From contig JAUXST010000162.1 in assembly GCA_030679805.1 (NCBI GenBank), forward strand, positions 1-8,735: 8,735 bases of DNA, given 5' to 3'. Position 1 is the stretch's first letter. Every line of letters starts with the position of its first letter. This document shows positions 1-6,948 of the stretch, in pieces. The position numbers and the translations under genes are program-made. The stretch comes from Reyranella sp. GTDB lineage: Bacteria; Pseudomonadota; Alphaproteobacteria; Reyranellales; Reyranellaceae. Below the pieces are notes generated by a model. It saw only the letters and a list, made by a program, of their open reading frames with translations. It was not told the DNA's origin and did no database searches.

Positions 1-336
1 GATGCGGTGGTGATCGGCGACCGCCGCAAGTTCCTGTCCTGCCTGATCATGATCGACTACGACAATGTGTCGAAGTACGCGCAGGACCAGAACGTGCCGT
101 TCACCGACTTCGCCTCGCTCTGCCGCACGGTCGAGGTGCGCGACCTGGTCTGGGCGGAGATCGAGCGGGTGAACCAGAATTTCGCGCGGGTCGAGACGAT
201 CAAGAAGTTCTGCATGATCGAGCAGCAGCTCACGGCGGAGGACGACGAAGTCACGCCCACGCTGAAGCTCAAGCGCAAGTTCGTGAACGACAAGTACAAG
301 GCAATGATCGACGGCATGTACGGCGAGGCGGCCTAG
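1..336 (+). CDS. Long-chain acyl-CoA synthetase (AMP-forming), C-terminal fragment
   Basis: The gene enters from the left edge; only the last 111 residues are present, ending at TAG 334-336. The fragment looks like the C-terminal lid domain of AMP-forming fatty acyl-CoA ligases, which turn a carboxylic acid, ATP and CoA into an acyl-CoA. The beta-strand opening (VVIGDRRKFLSCLIMID) and the near-terminal motif TPTLKLKRKFV are typical of the long-chain (FadD/FAA1-like) branch; the lysine after TPTL corresponds to the conserved lysine of the lid domain. The ending with a conserved KYxxxIDxMY block is also normal for this branch, so the end is not truncated. It is followed after 94 nt by a branched-chain-type ABC binding protein. 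Such ligases often sit inside leucine/isoleucine/valine-type transporter operons in alphaproteobacteria, which suggests the ligase activates the imported compound. The substrate cannot be read from this fragment. Confidence 0.88.
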   Translation, partial: DAVVIGDRRKFLSCLIMIDYDNVSKYAQDQNVPFTDFASLCRTVEVRDLVWAEIERVNQNFARVETIKKFCMIEQQLTAEDDEVTPTLKLKRKFVNDKYKAMIDGMYGEAA

Positions 337-366
337 CCGCCGAACCTGCAAACGGGCCCACGGCAC

Positions 367-394
367 GTGACGTTTGACGGCCGGGCGCTATACT
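367..394 (+). promoter_or_regulatory. Candidate sigma-70-type promoter for the ABC binding protein
   Basis: A -35-like GTGACG (367-372; four of six match TTGACA) is separated by 16 nt from a -10-like TATACT (389-394; five of six match TATAAT). Transcription would start near 401, about 30 nt before the ATG at 431. A nearby TTGACG (374-379) matches the -35 consensus better but lies only 9 nt from the -10 box, too close to pair with it. It would explain separate expression of the binding protein from the ligase upstream. Prediction by eye only. Confidence 0.4.
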
Positions 395-430
395 GGGTTG
401 CGGAGGAACGTCAATAAGAGGGAGGCTAAA

Positions 431-1594
431 ATGCTTCATAAGGTACTGATCGGAGCAGCCATCGCGTCGATGGCCATCTCGGGAGCGGCGTCGGCGCAGA
501 CACGCGGCGTCACCGCCACTGAAATCGTGGTCGGCATGCACACAGATCTTTCGGGCGTGGCGGCGACCTACGGCGTGTCCTCGTCGAACGCGGTCAAGAT
601 GCGGTTCGAGGAGATCAACGAGGCCGGCGGCATCAACGGGCGCAAGATCCGCCTGATCGTCGAAGACCAGGCCTACCAGGTGCCGAAGGCGGTGCAGGCC
701 TGCAACAAGCTGATCAACCGCGACAATGTGTTTGCGTTCGTGGCACCGCTCGGCACGCCGATGAACAACGCCTGCTTCAAGGACCAGTTCGCCGCCAAGG
801 TGCCGAACCTGTTCCCGCTCTCGGCGGCGCGCTCGATGTTCGAGCCGTACGAGCCGCTCAAGTTCTACGGCGCGGCGTCCTACGTCGACCAGATCCGGGC
901 GGGCATCGAGTATTTCGTCAAGACCAAGGGCAAGAAAGCCGTCTGCGTGATGTATCAGGACACCGATTTCGGCAAGGAGATCCTGGAAGGCGCGGAGATA
1001 CAGACCAAGAAACTCGGAATGAAGGTCGTGGAAGCGGCGGGCCACAAGCCCACCGACCAGGATTTCACCGCGTCGCTCACCAAGCTGAAGCAGGCCGGTT
1101 GCGACCTGATCGCCATGGGCACCATCGTGCGCGATTCGATCGTTCCCTATACGGCGGCACGCAAGATGGGCTGGACCGATGTCGCCTTCCTCGGTTCGGC
1201 GGCGGTCTACGACCTGGTCGTCGGCGCGGCACCGGGCATGAACGGCTTCTACGGCATGGGCCTGACCGAGATGCCCTACGCCGACAGCGCCTCGCCGAAG
1301 GTCCGTGACTTCGTCGCCGCCTACAAGAAGAAGTTCAACATCGATCCCAATATCGGCGCCGTCTACGGCTACGTCGCCGCCGACATCACCGCAGCCGGGC
1401 TGAAGGCCGCGGGGCCCACCCTGACGATCGACAGCTTCATCAAGGGAATGGAATCGATCAAGGGTTACCAGGATATCTTCAACGGACCGCCGGTCAGCTT
1501 CGGTCCGAACATCCGCCAGGGCGCGAATTCCTCGTTCCTGGCCGAGGTCAAGGACGGTCGCTGGGTTCGCGTCACACAGCCGCTCGGCTTCTAG
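431..1594 (+). CDS. Branched-chain amino acid-type ABC transporter substrate-binding protein
   Basis: Periplasmic receptor of 387 residues (Leu/Ile/Val-binding type, Peripla_BP_6 fold) that would capture a small ligand and deliver it to a membrane permease and ATPases not seen here. The start at 431 is supported by a purine-rich Shine-Dalgarno site (AGGGAGG) 6 nt upstream and by a clean Sec signal peptide: K4, a hydrophobic core about residues 5-19, and AASA with predicted cleavage after A22. The mature protein opens with the family pattern VTxTEIVVGxHTDLSG, then EEINEAGGINGRKIRLIVED and repeated two-lobe Rossmann-like segments. Length is usual for the family. In-frame extension upstream to 374 would run through the promoter and spoil the signal peptide. 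It follows an acyl-CoA ligase and is closed by a strong terminator. Relatives bind amino acids, amides, or aromatic and aliphatic acids, so the ligand is open; despite the family name it need not be Leu/Ile/Val. Confidence 0.92.
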   Translation: MLHKVLIGAAIASMAISGAASAQTRGVTATEIVVGMHTDLSGVAATYGVSSSNAVKMRFEEINEAGGINGRKIRLIVEDQAYQVPKAVQACNKLINRDNVFAFVAPLGTPMNNACFKDQFAAKVPNLFPLSAARSMFEPYEPLKFYGAASYVDQIRAGIEYFVKTKGKKAVCVMYQDTDFGKEILEGAEIQTKKLGMKVVEAAGHKPTDQDFTASLTKLKQAGCDLIAMGTIVRDSIVPYTAARKMGWTDVAFLGSAAVYDLVVGAAPGMNGFYGMGLTEMPYADSASPKVRDFVAAYKKKFNIDPNIGAVYGYVAADITAAGLKAAGPTLTIDSFIKGMESIKGYQDIFNGPPVSFGPNIRQGANSSFLAEVKDGRWVRVTQPLGF

Positions 1595-1614
1595 CGAACC
1601 GCGAGGCAAGTGCG

Positions 1615-1648
1615 AAACCCGGGCGGGCAACCGTCCGGGTTTTTCTTT
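1615..1648 (+). terminator. Rho-independent terminator of the ABC binding protein gene
   Basis: A 12-bp stem (AAACCCGGGCGG at 1615-1626 with CCGTCCGGGTTT at 1631-1642, one G-U pair) closes on a GCAA tetraloop (1627-1630) and runs into TTTTTCTTT (1640-1648). It starts 20 nt after the stop codon at 1594. On the minus strand the same hairpin is followed by only three Ts, so it would be weaker for the lipoprotein gene that ends at 1652 from the other side. Confidence 0.9.
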
Positions 1649-1651
1649 GCG

Positions 1652-2014
1652 TCAGCCCGCAGGCGGTGGCGGCACCGGTACCTTGGCGTCGCGCAGCTTC
1701 TGCTGCAGCACCGGGATGCCGGCCGCCGTGTTGCCCTGCTGGCACTGGGCGATCGCCACGCGGGCATCGATGTCCGCCCTCTCGCCGCCGCTGAACGTTC
1801 CGCCGAGGCTGCCGCCGATCGTGCCGACATATTCGGCGTAGGTCTGGGTCAGCGTATTGCAGTAGGCCGCAGCCTGGGCCGCCGACAGGTTGGGCGGCGG
1901 ACCGCCTGCAGTGGTCCTGGGGGCGGTAGTCGTGGGGGCGCTGGTCGTGGGGGTGCAGGCGCCGATCGCGAACGCCACGGCAGTCGCCCGAAGGGCTCCC
2001 TGGAAACCGGTCAT
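1652..2014 (-). CDS. Small predicted lipoprotein of unknown function, paralogue B (120 aa)
   Basis: The N-terminus has a lipoprotein signal: hydrophobic residues 7-19 and lipobox IGAC with the lipidated cysteine at C20. Next comes a Thr/Pro linker (about 21-36) of three pentapeptide repeats, then a compact domain (about 42-113) carrying AYC (C52), YxEYVG, SGGExAD, AIAxC (C91) and GNTAxGIP, ending LRDAKVP with a proline tail. It is about 60% identical by eye over 82 residues to the protein encoded just upstream (2011-2334), including C52 and C91 at the same 39-residue spacing; these may form a disulfide. The start is ATG 2014-2012, which shares ATGA with the upstream stop and has no Shine-Dalgarno site of its own, so translation is probably coupled. 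Longer in-frame starts would overlap the paralogue in another frame. I do not recognise the family; envelope localisation is inferred from the lipobox alone. Confidence 0.85.
   Translation of the reverse strand: MTGFQGALRATAVAFAIGACTPTTSAPTTTAPRTTAGGPPPNLSAAQAAAYCNTLTQTYAEYVGTIGGSLGGTFSGGERADIDARVAIAQCQQGNTAAGIPVLQQKLRDAKVPVPPPPAG
1911..1955 (-). repeat. Three 15-nt tandem repeats encoding the lipoprotein linker
   Basis: On the plus strand the units are 1911-1925, 1926-1940 and 1941-1955, each of the form nTnGTCnTGGGGGnG with few differences. Read on the minus strand they encode pentapeptides of the type TPTTS, APTTT, APRTT, just after the lipidated cysteine of paralogue B. Because 15 nt is a whole number of codons, gain or loss of units would change tether length without a frameshift. 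Paralogue A lacks them. Confidence 0.8.
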
Positions 2015-2334
2015 GACGCCGGCGGCGGAAACGGAACCTTGGCGTCGCGCAGCCTGTTCTGCAGGGTCGGTATCCCCTTGGCAGTGTTGCCGTCCTCGCA
2101 CTCGGCGATGGCGAAGCGCGCCCGGAGATCGGCTTCCTCGCCGCCGGAGTAGGTCGTGCCGAGATCGTCGCCGGTGTCGCCGACATACTCGGAATACAAA
2201 GTCGCAAGCTGGGTGCAGTAGGCGAGGCCCTGCGCCGCCGTCATGCCCAGCGGCGGGCCGCCGGCCGTCTGGGTGCACGCCGCCGCTATGAAGGGCGCGA
2301 CCGCGCCAAATAGAATCCCCCTGAGCTTCGCCAT
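2011..2334 (-). CDS. Small predicted lipoprotein of unknown function, paralogue A (107 aa)
   Basis: First gene of a two-gene unit. ATG 2334-2332 is preceded by a strong AGGAGG Shine-Dalgarno sequence. Residues 6-19 are hydrophobic and end AAAC, with C20 the likely lipidated cysteine; the lipobox is weaker than in paralogue B because position -3 is Ala rather than Leu/Ile/Val. The short linker (about 21-30) leads into the same domain as paralogue B: AYC (C40), YSEYVG, YSGGEEAD, AIAEC (C79), GNTAKGIPTLQ, LRDAKVPFPPP. The C40-C79 spacing equals that of B. The TGA stop (2013-2011) overlaps the ATG of B. The gene is divergent from the SDR gene starting at 2398, with a 63-nt gap that must hold its promoter; I could not pick out convincing -35/-10 boxes. 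Family not recognised and function unknown. Confidence 0.85.
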   Translation of the reverse strand: MAKLRGILFGAVAPFIAAACTQTAGGPPLGMTAAQGLAYCTQLATLYSEYVGDTGDDLGTTYSGGEEADLRARFAIAECEDGNTAKGIPTLQNRLRDAKVPFPPPAS

Positions 2335-2397
2335 GCGATCCTCCTTGGGAGACAAAACTACTGAATTTGCCCCGATCTCGCTATGGTCCTGGCCGAC

Positions 2398-3186
2398 ATG
2401 AGCAATGAACTTTCCGGACGGGTGGCGATCGTCACCGGCGGGGCTTCGGGCATCGGAGCCGCCTCGGCCGTCCTGCTGGCGGCGGCCGGCGCCACGGTGA
2501 TCGTGGCCGACCTCCAAGACGGCCCGGAGGGCCCCGGCCGCTTCGTCGCCCACGACGTGGCGTCGGAGGACTCGTGGAAGTCCCTGCTGGCCGACGTGCT
2601 GAAGCGCGAGGGCCGGCTCGACATCATGGTCAACAACGCCGGGATCTCGGGCGGGCCCGGCAACATAGAGACCACCACGGTCGAGAACTGGCAGCAGGTC
2701 CAGGCGATCAACTCCGAGGGCGTGTTCCTCGGCAGCAAGTATGCCATCGAAGGCATGAAGAAGACCGGGCCGGGCAAGCCCGCTTCCAAGGGGTCGATCG
2801 TCAACATCTCCTCGATCGCGGGACTGGTCGGCGGCGCCGGCCCCACCGCCTACACCGCTGCCAAGGGCGCGGTGCGGCTGCTCAGCAAGAGCGTGGCGCT
2901 CTACTGCGCCGAGCAGAAATACGACATCCGCTGCAACTCGGTGCATCCGGGCGGCGTCGACACCGCGATCTTCAACCCGCTGTGGCAGGCGATGGGCCAC
3001 GAGGAGGGCAAGGCCTTCATCGGCACGCGCCACCCGATCGGCCGCATGTCGGAGCCGGGCGAACTGGGCGAGGTCATCCTGTTCCTGGCCTCCGACCGCT
3101 CGAGCTTCATGACCGGCACCGAGATCGCGGCCGACGGCGGCATCACTGCAGGCCTGATGAGGAGGTCGCTCCTTGCCCCGTCTTGA
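2398..3186 (+). CDS. NAD-type short-chain dehydrogenase/reductase (SDR), first of a tandem pair
   Basis: Classical SDR of 262 residues, a cytoplasmic oxidoreductase that interconverts an alcohol and a ketone. Visible motifs: cofactor loop TGGASGIG (13-20), D38 at the end of beta-2 (favours NAD(H)), NNAG (79-82), N105, catalytic S139, Y152 and K156 in YxxxK, and the distal HPGGVDT segment. The spacing is canonical, so the enzyme should be active. The block KYDIRCNSVHPG resembles cyclopentanol/cyclohexanol and 3-beta/17-beta-hydroxysteroid dehydrogenase-like SDRs. An upstream ATG at 2383 is possible; I prefer 2398 because SELSGRVAIVTGG-type N-termini are usual, but neither start has a Shine-Dalgarno site, so leaderless translation is possible. 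The end overlaps the second SDR gene by 14 nt, indicating co-transcription. The substrate is unknown. Confidence 0.9.
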   Translation: MSNELSGRVAIVTGGASGIGAASAVLLAAAGATVIVADLQDGPEGPGRFVAHDVASEDSWKSLLADVLKREGRLDIMVNNAGISGGPGNIETTTVENWQQVQAINSEGVFLGSKYAIEGMKKTGPGKPASKGSIVNISSIAGLVGGAGPTAYTAAKGAVRLLSKSVALYCAEQKYDIRCNSVHPGGVDTAIFNPLWQAMGHEEGKAFIGTRHPIGRMSEPGELGEVILFLASDRSSFMTGTEIAADGGITAGLMRRSLLAPS

Positions 3187-3931
3187 CGGCAAAGTCGTGC
3201 TGCTGAGCGGCGGCGCGTCGGGCATTGGCGCCGCCACCGCGCGCATGGTCGTGCGCGAAGGCGGCAAGGCGGTGCTGGCCGACCGTGACGAAGCGAAGGG
3301 CCGCGCGCTGGCCCTGGAGCTGGGGACCGCGGCGCATTTCGTGCCGCTCGACGTCGTGCAGGAGCCGAGCTGGCAGGCCGCCGTCGCCGCCACGACGGAG
3401 AGGTTCGGCGCCTTGCACGGGCTGCTGAATGCCGCGGGCGTGGGCGTGCGCAACTCGATCGAGGACTGCACGCTGGCGGAATACCGCCGCATCAACGACA
3501 TCAACTCGCTGGGCACCTTCCTCGGCTGCAAGTCGGCGATCGCGGCAATGAAGGAGTCTGGCGGCGGCTCGATCGTGAACATCTCCTCGGTGCTCGGCCT
3601 GCGCGGTGCCGCCTATGCCATGGCCTATTCCGCCAGCAAGGGTGCGGTCCGCACGCTCACCAAGAACGTGGCGCTGCATTGCGCCCAGATGAAATACAAC
3701 ATCCGCTGCAACTCCGTGCATCCGGGCTACATCGACACGCCGATGATCGCGCCCCGCCTCGAACAGAACGCCGGCAACATGACCGGCCGCCAGTCGCTCG
3801 AGGAGCTGCATCCCCTGGGCCGCCTCGGCCGGCCCGAGGAAGTGGCCGCGATGATCCTGTTCCTGCTCTCGGACGAATCGACCTTCTCGACCGGCTCCGA
3901 GTTCGTCTGCGACGGCGGGCTCACGGCGTAA
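3173..3931 (+). CDS. NAD-type short-chain dehydrogenase/reductase (SDR), second of a tandem pair
   Basis: SDR of 252 residues and paralogue of the preceding gene. Motifs: SGGASGIG (12-19), D37 (NAD(H) preference), NAAG (86-89) in place of NNAG, N111, S139, Y152, K156 and HPGYIDTPM. The shared segment KYNIRCNSVHPG shows close relationship to its neighbour. The start is a TTG (3173-3175) seven nt after GGAGG (3161-3165), a site lying inside the last codons of the first SDR gene. From this start the protein begins PRLDGKVVLLSGG, exactly where SDRs begin, and no ATG or GTG fits better. Overlap with the upstream gene is 14 nt, so translation is probably coupled. The gene ends 9 nt before the stop of the convergent hydrolase. 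Two related dehydrogenases in tandem may act on successive or stereoisomeric hydroxyl groups; this is inference. Confidence 0.9.
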   Translation: MPRLDGKVVLLSGGASGIGAATARMVVREGGKAVLADRDEAKGRALALELGTAAHFVPLDVVQEPSWQAAVAATTERFGALHGLLNAAGVGVRNSIEDCTLAEYRRINDINSLGTFLGCKSAIAAMKESGGGSIVNISSVLGLRGAAYAMAYSASKGAVRTLTKNVALHCAQMKYNIRCNSVHPGYIDTPMIAPRLEQNAGNMTGRQSLEELHPLGRLGRPEEVAAMILFLLSDESTFSTGSEFVCDGGLTA

Positions 3932-3940
3932 GGTGGCGGC

Positions 3941-4825
3941 TTAGGACTTCATTCCCGTGATCGACGTGCTCATGGCACGCGGATCGCGCTTGGGCCAGCG
4001 GCCGGCCTGCACCTGGACGATGAAGTCGCCGACGATGCGGTTGAACAGATCAGGGTCTTCCAGGTTGATGGTGTGGCCGCAGTTGGGCATCACCGCCAGC
4101 GCCGCCGAGGGGATCTCGCGCTTCAGCAGCAGCGAGGGCGCGAGACACGGCCAGTCCTCGTCGCCGGTCAGCACCAGCGTCGGCACCGTCATGGCGCGCA
4201 TCCTGTCGACCAGGTCGTAGAGCGAGGGCCGCGCGCCCTGCACGCCGAGCTGGGTGTTGGCCGAGCCCAGCGCCGAGTGCTCGCCCAGCTCCTTCTTGAA
4301 CTGGGCGAAGCCGCGTGGATCCTTGTTCTCGAACTGCACGCGCGTCGGGCCGTAGGCATACTTGCCGGCGAAGGCCACCATGCCCTCCTCCAGCAGCGAC
4401 CTGGCCACGACCTCGACCTCCGCCTTGAACTTCGCCTGCTGCTCCTTTTCCGCGCCATAGCCGACGCCGGCCACGACCAGCGACAGCGCCCGCGTCGGAT
4501 GGCGGAAGCCGAAGTGCAGCGTGGCGAAGCCGCCCATCGACAGGCCGACGACATGCGCCGCCGGGATCTTGAGATGATCCAGCACCGCCAGGATGTCGTC
4601 GGTGGCGCGGACCTGGGAGTAGCTCGACGGCTTTTCCGGCACGTCCGACGGCGGGTAGCCGCGGGCGCCGAAGGTGATGCAGCGGTAGCGCTGGCCGAAG
4701 TGGCGCATCTGCGCTTCCCACGAGCGGTGATCGGCCGCGAACTCGTGGACGAAGATCACCGGCGCGCCCGAACCGGTCTCCTCGAACCAGAGCCTCACGC
4801 CGTCGTCGGTTGTCGCATATGCCAT
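3941..4825 (-). CDS. Alpha/beta-hydrolase fold protein
   Basis: Hydrolase of 294 residues in the AB_hydrolase_1 group. The ATG at 4825-4823 follows GGAGGA with good spacing. Motifs in order: VIFVHEF (oxyanion-hole strand, HE at 27-28 instead of the commoner HG), GARGYPPSD (53-61), nucleophile elbow GLSMGG with S96, the acid in LTGDEDWP (D224 most likely) and NCGHTINLEDP with H251. Ser-Asp-His are all present, so catalysis is expected. A helical cap lies about residues 125-205. The closest resemblance is to 3-oxoadipate enol-lactonase-like, esterase or C-C-bond hydrolases; the exact reaction cannot be told. It is convergent with the SDR pair (9-nt gap) and divergent from the dioxygenase gene (71-nt gap). 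No signal peptide is seen, so it is probably cytoplasmic. Membership of the same catabolic route as its neighbours is inferred from proximity only. Confidence 0.9.
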   Translation of the reverse strand: MAYATTDDGVRLWFEETGSGAPVIFVHEFAADHRSWEAQMRHFGQRYRCITFGARGYPPSDVPEKPSSYSQVRATDDILAVLDHLKIPAAHVVGLSMGGFATLHFGFRHPTRALSLVVAGVGYGAEKEQQAKFKAEVEVVARSLLEEGMVAFAGKYAYGPTRVQFENKDPRGFAQFKKELGEHSALGSANTQLGVQGARPSLYDLVDRMRAMTVPTLVLTGDEDWPCLAPSLLLKREIPSAALAVMPNCGHTINLEDPDLFNRIVGDFIVQVQAGRWPKRDPRAMSTSITGMKS

Positions 4826-4896
4826 CGTTTTCCTCCGGGTCGGCCCCGACTTTAGCTCATGTGGCGCGCGGGCGCGGCAATGATACGCTTACTTCC

Positions 4897-5637
<741 letters not shown>

Positions 5638-5646
5638 TCGCCGCCC

Positions 5647-6417
5647 CTACCCCCCGATCGTCACCCCTGCGTCGGCGATCAGGGTCTGGCCGGTGATGAA
5701 GGCGCCGGCCTTGCCGGCCAGCAGGACGGCCAGGCCCGCGATGTCGTCGGGCTCGCCGATGCGGCGCAGCGGCGCCGTCGCCAGGCGCTTTTCGAGATAC
5801 TTGGGATCGTCCCACAGCGCCTTGGCGAAATCGGTCTTCACCAGGCCGGGCGCGATGGTGTTCACCCGGATGTTGTCGGGCCCGTACTCGAGCGCGAGGT
5901 TGCGCGCGAGCTGCATGTCGGCCGCCTTGGAGATGCAGTAGGCGCCGATCACCGGCGAACCACGCACGCCGCCGATCGACGACACGATGATGATCGAGCC
6001 GTCCTTCTTGGCCCGCATGTCGGGCAGGCAGAGGTTCACCAGCCACATGTTGGAGAGGATGTTGTTGTGCATCACCTTCATGAAGGTGTCGTCGGGCAGC
6101 TTCTCGTTCGGCCCGTAGTAGGGATTGGACGCGGCGTTGCACACCATCACGTCGACCGGGCCGAGCTGCTTCTGCGTCTCGGCGATCAGCCGCTCAACCT
6201 GGGCCTTGTCGGAGATGTTGCAGGGGATGACCGTGGCGTGGCCGCCGGCGGCGCGGATCTCGGCCGCCGCCTCCTCGCAGGCCGGCGCCTTGCGCGACGA
6301 CACCACGACCCGGGCGCCCGACAGCGCCAGATGCATGGCGATGGACTTGCCGATGCCCTTGCTCGAGCCGGTGACGACGGCGACCTTGCCCGTGAGGTCG
6401 AAAAGCGGCGATGCCAT
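5647..6417 (-). CDS. NADP-type short-chain dehydrogenase/reductase resembling DHRS4
   Basis: SDR of 256 residues, of a different subfamily from the tandem pair. Motifs: TGSSKGIG (16-23), SSRK (40-43) after beta-2, whose basic residues favour NADP(H), NAAS (94-97) in place of NNAG, N119, catalytic S147, Y160 and K164, and IRVNTIAPGLVKTDFAKALW. That last block, with RRIGEPDDIAGL and the ITGQT segment, is very like DHRS4-type carbonyl/retinol reductases; bacterial members act on varied carbonyls. The ATG at 6417-6415 follows GGAGGA. A longer in-frame start near 6540 would translate the palindromic repeat and is rejected. Only 23 nt separate the start from the repeat doublet 6441-6540, and no promoter is visible in between, so it may be read from the DUF559 gene upstream or from a promoter masked by the repeat. 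The substrate is unknown. Confidence 0.9.
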   Translation of the reverse strand: MASPLFDLTGKVAVVTGSSKGIGKSIAMHLALSGARVVVSSRKAPACEEAAAEIRAAGGHATVIPCNISDKAQVERLIAETQKQLGPVDVMVCNAASNPYYGPNEKLPDDTFMKVMHNNILSNMWLVNLCLPDMRAKKDGSIIIVSSIGGVRGSPVIGAYCISKAADMQLARNLALEYGPDNIRVNTIAPGLVKTDFAKALWDDPKYLEKRLATAPLRRIGEPDDIAGLAVLLAGKAGAFITGQTLIADAGVTIGG

Positions 6418-6440
6418 GTAATTTCCTCCGAGTTCTATGC

Positions 6441-6540
6441 CATCCCCCTCCCCAACCCTCCCCCTTCGGAGGAGGGAGTTTGAGAAGCGAGGTCTATCTA
6501 CCCCCTCCCCCGGAGGGGGAGGGTCGGGGTGGGGGATCAT
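6441..6540. repeat. Palindromic C-rich repeat doublet 1 (two REP-like units, inverted)
   Basis: Two similar units of about 38 nt face each other. Unit R1 (plus strand, 6441-6479) begins CATCCCCCTCCCC and contains an imperfect hairpin CCCTCC (6456-6461)/GGAGGG (6471-6476). Unit R2 (minus strand, about 6501-6540) begins ATGATCCCCCACCCC and has a perfect 9-bp stem, CCCTCCCCC (6503-6511)/GGGGGAGGG (6515-6523), with a 3-nt loop. The centre (6480-6500) is not repeated. The same pattern recurs at 6949-7035. The layout resembles REP/BIME-type interspersed elements; the copy number in the genome is unknown from here. The right unit encodes the C-terminal tail of the DUF559 protein and the left unit abuts the leader of the SDR gene. 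Confidence 0.85.
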
Positions 6541-6862
6541 GCTCCTGTCGCCAGGAGGGATTCGCCAGCGCCCACCAGATCATTTCGCTCACTCCTAATT
6601 CGCGGGCAAGCAAATCGCCGTTCCAGAATCTCAATACGCGAAACCCCATACCTTCGAGGAAAACGGTCCGCTCGCGATCGTAGGCCGCCGCTTCGACATG
6701 CTGGCTGCCATCAAGTTCAATAACCAACTTCGCGCTGAGGCAGGCGAAGTCGACGACATATCGTCCGATTGGTACCTGACGCCGGAAGCGCCATCCGCTC
6801 AAGCGGCGGGCCTTCAGCAGCGTCCAGCGGACCCGTTCGGCTTCGGTCGGCGACCGGCGCAA
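6494..6862 (-). CDS. DUF559 (Vsr-like endonuclease fold) protein, uncertain or damaged N-terminus
   Basis: The sequence matches the DUF559 family, which is related to the very-short-patch-repair endonuclease fold: SPTEAERxRW (4-13), GWRFRRQVPIGRYVVDFAC (23-41), LVIELDGSQH (46-55) and GFRVLRFWNGDLL (73-85). D38, E49, D51 and H55 are candidate active-site residues. Biological role of the family is poorly known. The annotated start is a TTG at 6862-6860, chosen because an in-frame TAG lies at 6880-6878, six codons upstream; AAGGAG touches the TTG with no spacing, so this start is weak. The codons between (KFAKE) look like the family's usual N-terminus, and an in-frame ATG sits at 6907, so the gene may carry a nonsense mutation. 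Residues 108-122 (proline/glycine-rich) come from repeat unit R2, not from the family. Palindromic repeat doublets flank the gene on both sides. Confidence 0.72.
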   Translation of the reverse strand: MRRSPTEAERVRWTLLKARRLSGWRFRRQVPIGRYVVDFACLSAKLVIELDGSQHVEAAAYDRERTVFLEGMGFRVLRFWNGDLLARELGVSEMIWWALANPSWRQEHDPPPRPSPSGGGGR

Positions 6863-6948
6863 CTCCTTTGCGAATTTCTATGCTGAGGGCTCGGCCGGCG
6901 GGCGCATTGTTGATTCTTGGAATACCTTTGGCGTTACAGCAATCCCCT

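Noticed and set aside
374..394. TTGACG (374-379) as the -35 partner of TATACT (389-394)
   Set aside because: The spacer is only 9 nt; GTGACG at 367-372 gives 16 nt and is preferred.
269..1630. Long minus-strand open frame of about 450 codons opposite the ABC binding protein
   Set aside because: It is the antisense shadow of a clear family member; its translation is rich in Arg, Asp, His and Gly with no fold motif and it runs through the terminator.
2011..3582. Reading paralogue A as the C-terminus of a 523-residue minus-strand protein
   Set aside because: The upstream part is antisense to both SDR genes; the lipobox and AGGAGG at 2334 define the real start.
4073..4855. Plus-strand open frame of 260 codons opposite the alpha/beta hydrolase
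   Set aside because: Antisense shadow in GC-rich DNA; the hydrolase on the other strand has a complete catalytic triad and Shine-Dalgarno site.
6418..6540. N-terminal extension of the DHRS4-like SDR through repeat doublet 1
   Set aside because: The extension is Pro/Gly/Arg-rich translation of the palindromic repeat; the ATG at 6417 has a good Shine-Dalgarno site and gives the normal SDR N-terminus.
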